Assembly (NCBI GenBank): GCA_041497995.1
Contig: JBGQHM010000353.1
Span: forward strand, 1 to 7,112
Direction of reading: 5' to 3'
Length of the DNA: 7,112 bases
Source: DATKMS01 sp041497995
GTDB lineage: Bacteria > Desulfobacterota > Binatia > HRBIN30
In this document: piece after piece, positions 5,211-7,112 of the stretch
Numbering within the stretch: the stretch's first letter is position 1
How the letters are laid out: each line of letters starts with the position of its first letter
Position numbers and translations under genes: made by a program
The notes under the pieces: generated by a model
Database searches by the model: none
The model's input: only the letters and a program-made list of their open reading frames with translations
Told to the model about the DNA's origin: nothing

Positions 5211-7112
5211 TTACGGGCAACCGTGCAGGGCGTAACCGACGGCGGTGAGGATCTCGTCGATCGAGATCGCACCGTCGGCGTTCCTGTCGCCGGCGGGACA
5301 CGCCGCGATGTCGGTATCGCCCAAACCAATTCCGACCTCGGTCAGCAGTTCGTCGATCGTCACTTCGAGGGAATGGTTGCAGTCGCCGAGGCAGAGCGGA
5401 CGCGGGGCAGTTGGCGTCGGAGTGGCTGATGCCGTCGGTGACGGCGTGAGGGTAGCGCTTGTGCGCGTTGGTGTCTGCGTTGGCGTACCACCGGCGGTGC
5501 GGGTCGACGTAGCGCTGGGGGCGGGCGTGCCCGTCTGTGTATTCGTCCTCGTCGCGACGGCCGTGATGCTTGGTGTGATGGTCGGGCTCGTTGTCAGCGG
5601 TGTTGGCGTACGCGTCGGAGTAGCGGTCGACGTGCCCGCGGTGTTGGCGGGAGTCGATGTAGAAGTCGGCGAAGGCGTAGAGCCGCTCACTGTTCCGGTT
5701 GGCGTGGGTGTCACGGTAGTGCTGGCCAAGCCGGTTCGCGTCGAACTTGGCGAACGCGTCGGCGTCGCGGTTGCGCTGCTCGTAGGTGTGGCTGTGCTGC
5801 TTAGTGTCGGCGTTGCCGTTCGCGTCTTCGTGGCTGTACCCGTGGCCCCCGTCGGGCTCACGGTGGACGTTGCCGTCGCCGTCGTCACCGCCGGAGCCGT
5901 CGGCGTGACACTCGCCGGCGTGCTTGGGGTCAGCGTGCGGGTGAGGGAAGGGGTCGGTGTGTGAGTGGCCGTTGCGGTCGCGGGTGCACTCCCGGTGGCT
6001 GTCAGTGTTGGCGTCCGCGTCGGCGTCGCGGGCGACCCGGTCGCAGTTGCGCTGGGCGACGTTGCTGGCGTCGGTGTGCGCGTGGCCGACGCTGTGGCCG
6101 TGGAACTCGGCGTCGCTGTGGGCGGTGCAGTGCCGGTGGCTGTCGGCGTTGGCGTCCGCGTCGGCGTCGCGGGCGACCCGGTCGCGGTTGCGCTGGGCGA
6201 CGTTGCTGGCGTCGGTGTGCGCGTGGCCGACGCGGTGGCCGTGGAACTCGCCGTCGCTGCGGGCGGTGCAGTGCCGGTGGCTGTCGGCGTTGGCGTACGC
6301 GTTGGTGTTGCGGCCGCTGGCGACCCGGTCGCGGTCGCACTCGGCGGCGTTGCCGGCGTCGGTGTGCGTGTGGGCGACGTCGTGGCGGTGTGAGTCGGTG
6401 TTAGTGCGGGCGGCGCTGTTCCGGTGGGCGTCGGGGTCCGCGTTAGCGTCGCAGTTCCCGGGGAACCGGTCGGGGTTACCGTCGCCGTTGCTGTAGTCGG
6501 AGCCGGACCCGTCGGGGTGGCACTGGGCGGTGTTGTCGGTGTCGGCGTACGGGTGACCGAAGCAGTCGGGGTGTGAGTCAGCGTCGCAGCGGGTGGTGCA
6601 CTCCCGGTCGCTGTGGGCGTGGCCGTCGGCGTCGCGGTCGGGACAGTCACGGAAGCGGTCTGGGTTACCGTCGCCGTTGCAGTGGTCGTAGCCGAACCCG
6701 TGGGGGTGGCACTGGGCGGTGTTGTTGGTGTCGGCGTGCGCGTCGCGGACGCTGTCGACGTATGAGTGGCCGTTGCCGCAACGCTCCCCGTCGCCGTGAC
6801 TGTCGGCGTGGCCGTGGCTATCGGTGTAACGGTCGGCGTCACCGTTGCCGTCGCCGGAACCGAGGTCGTCGGGGTCAGACTCGGAGTGGGTGTTCTGGTC
6901 GGCGTCTGCGTGGCCGACGCGGTCGACGTCTGAGCTACCGTTGCCGTGGGTGTGGCCGTCGAAGTAAGCGTCGGCGTGGAGGTCCGCGTCGCAGTCGGTG
7001 TGGCCGTAGGAGCGTTGGGTGTGAGCGTGGACGTCGGCGTCGCGGTGTTGGTTGGTGTGTCGGTCGACGTGGGGCTGGGCACGTTCGGTTGAGTCGGCGT
7101 TCGTGTGGCCGT
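5211..7112 (-). CDS. Very long Thr/Pro-rich extracellular-type protein with a C-terminal dockerin-like EF-hand pair (5' end outside the window)
   Basis: At least 633 codons read through to the window edge without a stop. The GTG at 7082 is inside the same low-complexity tract, so the true start lies beyond 7112. About 570 residues are dominated by Thr, Pro, Ala and Ser in TPT, TAT and TRTPTP patterns, essentially without acidic residues or cysteine. Such tracts act as extended, often O-glycosylated spacers on exported proteins. The last 64 residues change abruptly to a small globular domain. It has two calcium-loop motifs, DCNHSLEVTIDE (5349-5384) and DRNADGAISIDE (5253-5288), each followed by a hydrophobic helix, with cysteines in LCLGDC, AACP and HGCP. 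This resembles a dockerin type I repeat pair, though without evidence of a cellulosome. The missing N-terminus should hold a signal peptide and any functional domain. The reading frame is secure; the role is inferred. Confidence 0.8.
   Translation of the reverse strand, partial: TATRTPTQPNVPSPTSTDTPTNTATPTSTLTPNAPTATPTATRTSTPTLTSTATPTATVAQTSTASATQTPTRTPTPSLTPTTSVPATATVTPTVTPIATATPTVTATGSVAATATHTSTASATRTPTPTTPPSATPTGSATTTATATVTQTASVTVPTATPTATPTATGSAPPAATLTHTPTASVTRTPTPTTPPSATPTGPAPTTATATVTPTGSPGTATLTRTPTPTGTAPPALTPTHTATTSPTRTPTPATPPSATATGSPAAATPTRTPTPTATGTAPPAATASSTATASATRTPTPATSPSATATGSPATPTRTPTPTATGTAPPTATPSSTATASATRTPTPATSPSATATGSPATPTRTPTLTATGSAPATATATHTPTPSLTRTLTPSTPASVTPTAPAVTTATATSTVSPTGATGTATKTRTATPTLSSTATPTSSATATPTRSPSSTRTGLASTTVTPTPTGTVSGSTPSPTSTSTPANTAGTSTATPTRTPTPLTTSPTITPSITAVATRTNTQTGTPAPSATSTRTAGGTPTQTPTRTSATLTPSPTASATPTPTAPRPLCLGDCNHSLEVTIDELLTEVGIGLGDTDIAACPAGDRNADGAISIDEILTAVGYALHGCP
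5406..7112 (-). repeat. Thr/Pro-coding low-complexity tract
   Basis: The tract is built from near-periodic 6-nt units (GGCGTC/GTCGGC-like on the plus strand) that encode TP, TA and TR dipeptides. A higher-order pattern recurs at 140-190 nt intervals: a TRTPTP block, then PPSAT or SPSAT, then TG(S/P). Synonymous variation is high across most of it, which suggests an old array kept at the protein level. The GC-rich periodicity also produces long Val/Gly- and Arg-rich open frames on other frames and the opposite strand; these are artefacts. Confidence 0.85.
5992..6273 (-). repeat. Two tandem 141-nt (47-codon) units, with a diverged third
   Basis: Units 5992-6132 and 6133-6273 have exactly the same length and differ at about 6 of 141 positions by eye. 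The next unit (6274-6420) begins identically for 23 nt, then diverges and is 6 nt longer. The period is a multiple of three, so the frame is kept. The near identity of the first two units contrasts with the synonymous divergence elsewhere in the tract and points to a recent in-frame duplication. Confidence 0.85.

Noticed and set aside
5245..5964. Long plus-strand open frame rich in Val and Gly (239 codons)
   Set aside because: It is the antisense reading of the Thr/Pro-coding repeats. The minus-strand frame ends in a well-formed EF-hand pair, while this frame has no domain, no Shine-Dalgarno sequence and only VGV-type monotony.
5957..6496. Several other plus- and minus-strand open frames rich in Arg, Trp or Ala in the repeat tract
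   Set aside because: The same 6-nt periodic DNA stays open in several frames at once; the products are low-complexity shadows.
5406..7112. CRISPR-like or satellite array
   Set aside because: The repeats are contiguous, codon-phased and variable, without spacers, and lie inside one open reading frame; they are protein-coding repeats.

Overview
The window is GC-rich, bacterial-looking DNA with compact gene spacing, GTG as well as ATG starts and overlapping stop/start codons. No rRNA, tRNA, transposase, integrase or CRISPR array is visible. The best hint of origin is the 3' end of a very long Thr/Pro-rich gene, which closes with a cysteine-bounded pair of dockerin-like EF-hands. From memory, this combination is common in uncultured Binatota and other former 'Deltaproteobacteria'. 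That placement is inference, and the other genes do not settle it.

Layout from left to right: a minus-strand block (3545 down to 53) holds four genes. In transcription order they are a ChbG/HpnK-type (YdjC) carbohydrate deacetylase, a small membrane-anchored coiled-coil protein of unknown function starting 7 nt later, a deoxyhypusine-synthase-like enzyme 148 nt further on, and a CysQ/inositol-monophosphatase-like phosphatase whose GTG start overlaps the previous stop as GTGA. The 148-nt gap carries a 23-position hairpin that begins 3 nt after the membrane gene's stop, so the block may be two transcription units or one processed transcript.

A 161-nt divergent intergenic region (3546-3706) separates this block from a plus-strand gene for a double-hotdog MaoC-like protein (3707-4642). 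It has a plausible sigma70-type promoter and a clear ribosome binding site. The gene carries an in-frame insertion at the junction of its two halves that looks like a dispersed genomic repeat, and its two halves keep different parts of the hydratase active-site motif.

Converging on it from the right is a minus-strand gene for a stand-alone PAS domain protein (5096-4701). Beyond a hairpin-containing gap lies the Thr/Pro-rich gene (7112-5211), which stays open through the window edge and is therefore 5'-truncated. It contains a recent 141-nt tandem duplication.

No known defence, secretion or biosynthetic system is recognisable. The most unusual items are the polyamine-type enzyme translationally coupled to a phosphatase, the repeat-invaded MaoC gene, the long hairpin after the membrane gene, and the giant Thr/Pro tract with its terminal EF-hand pair.
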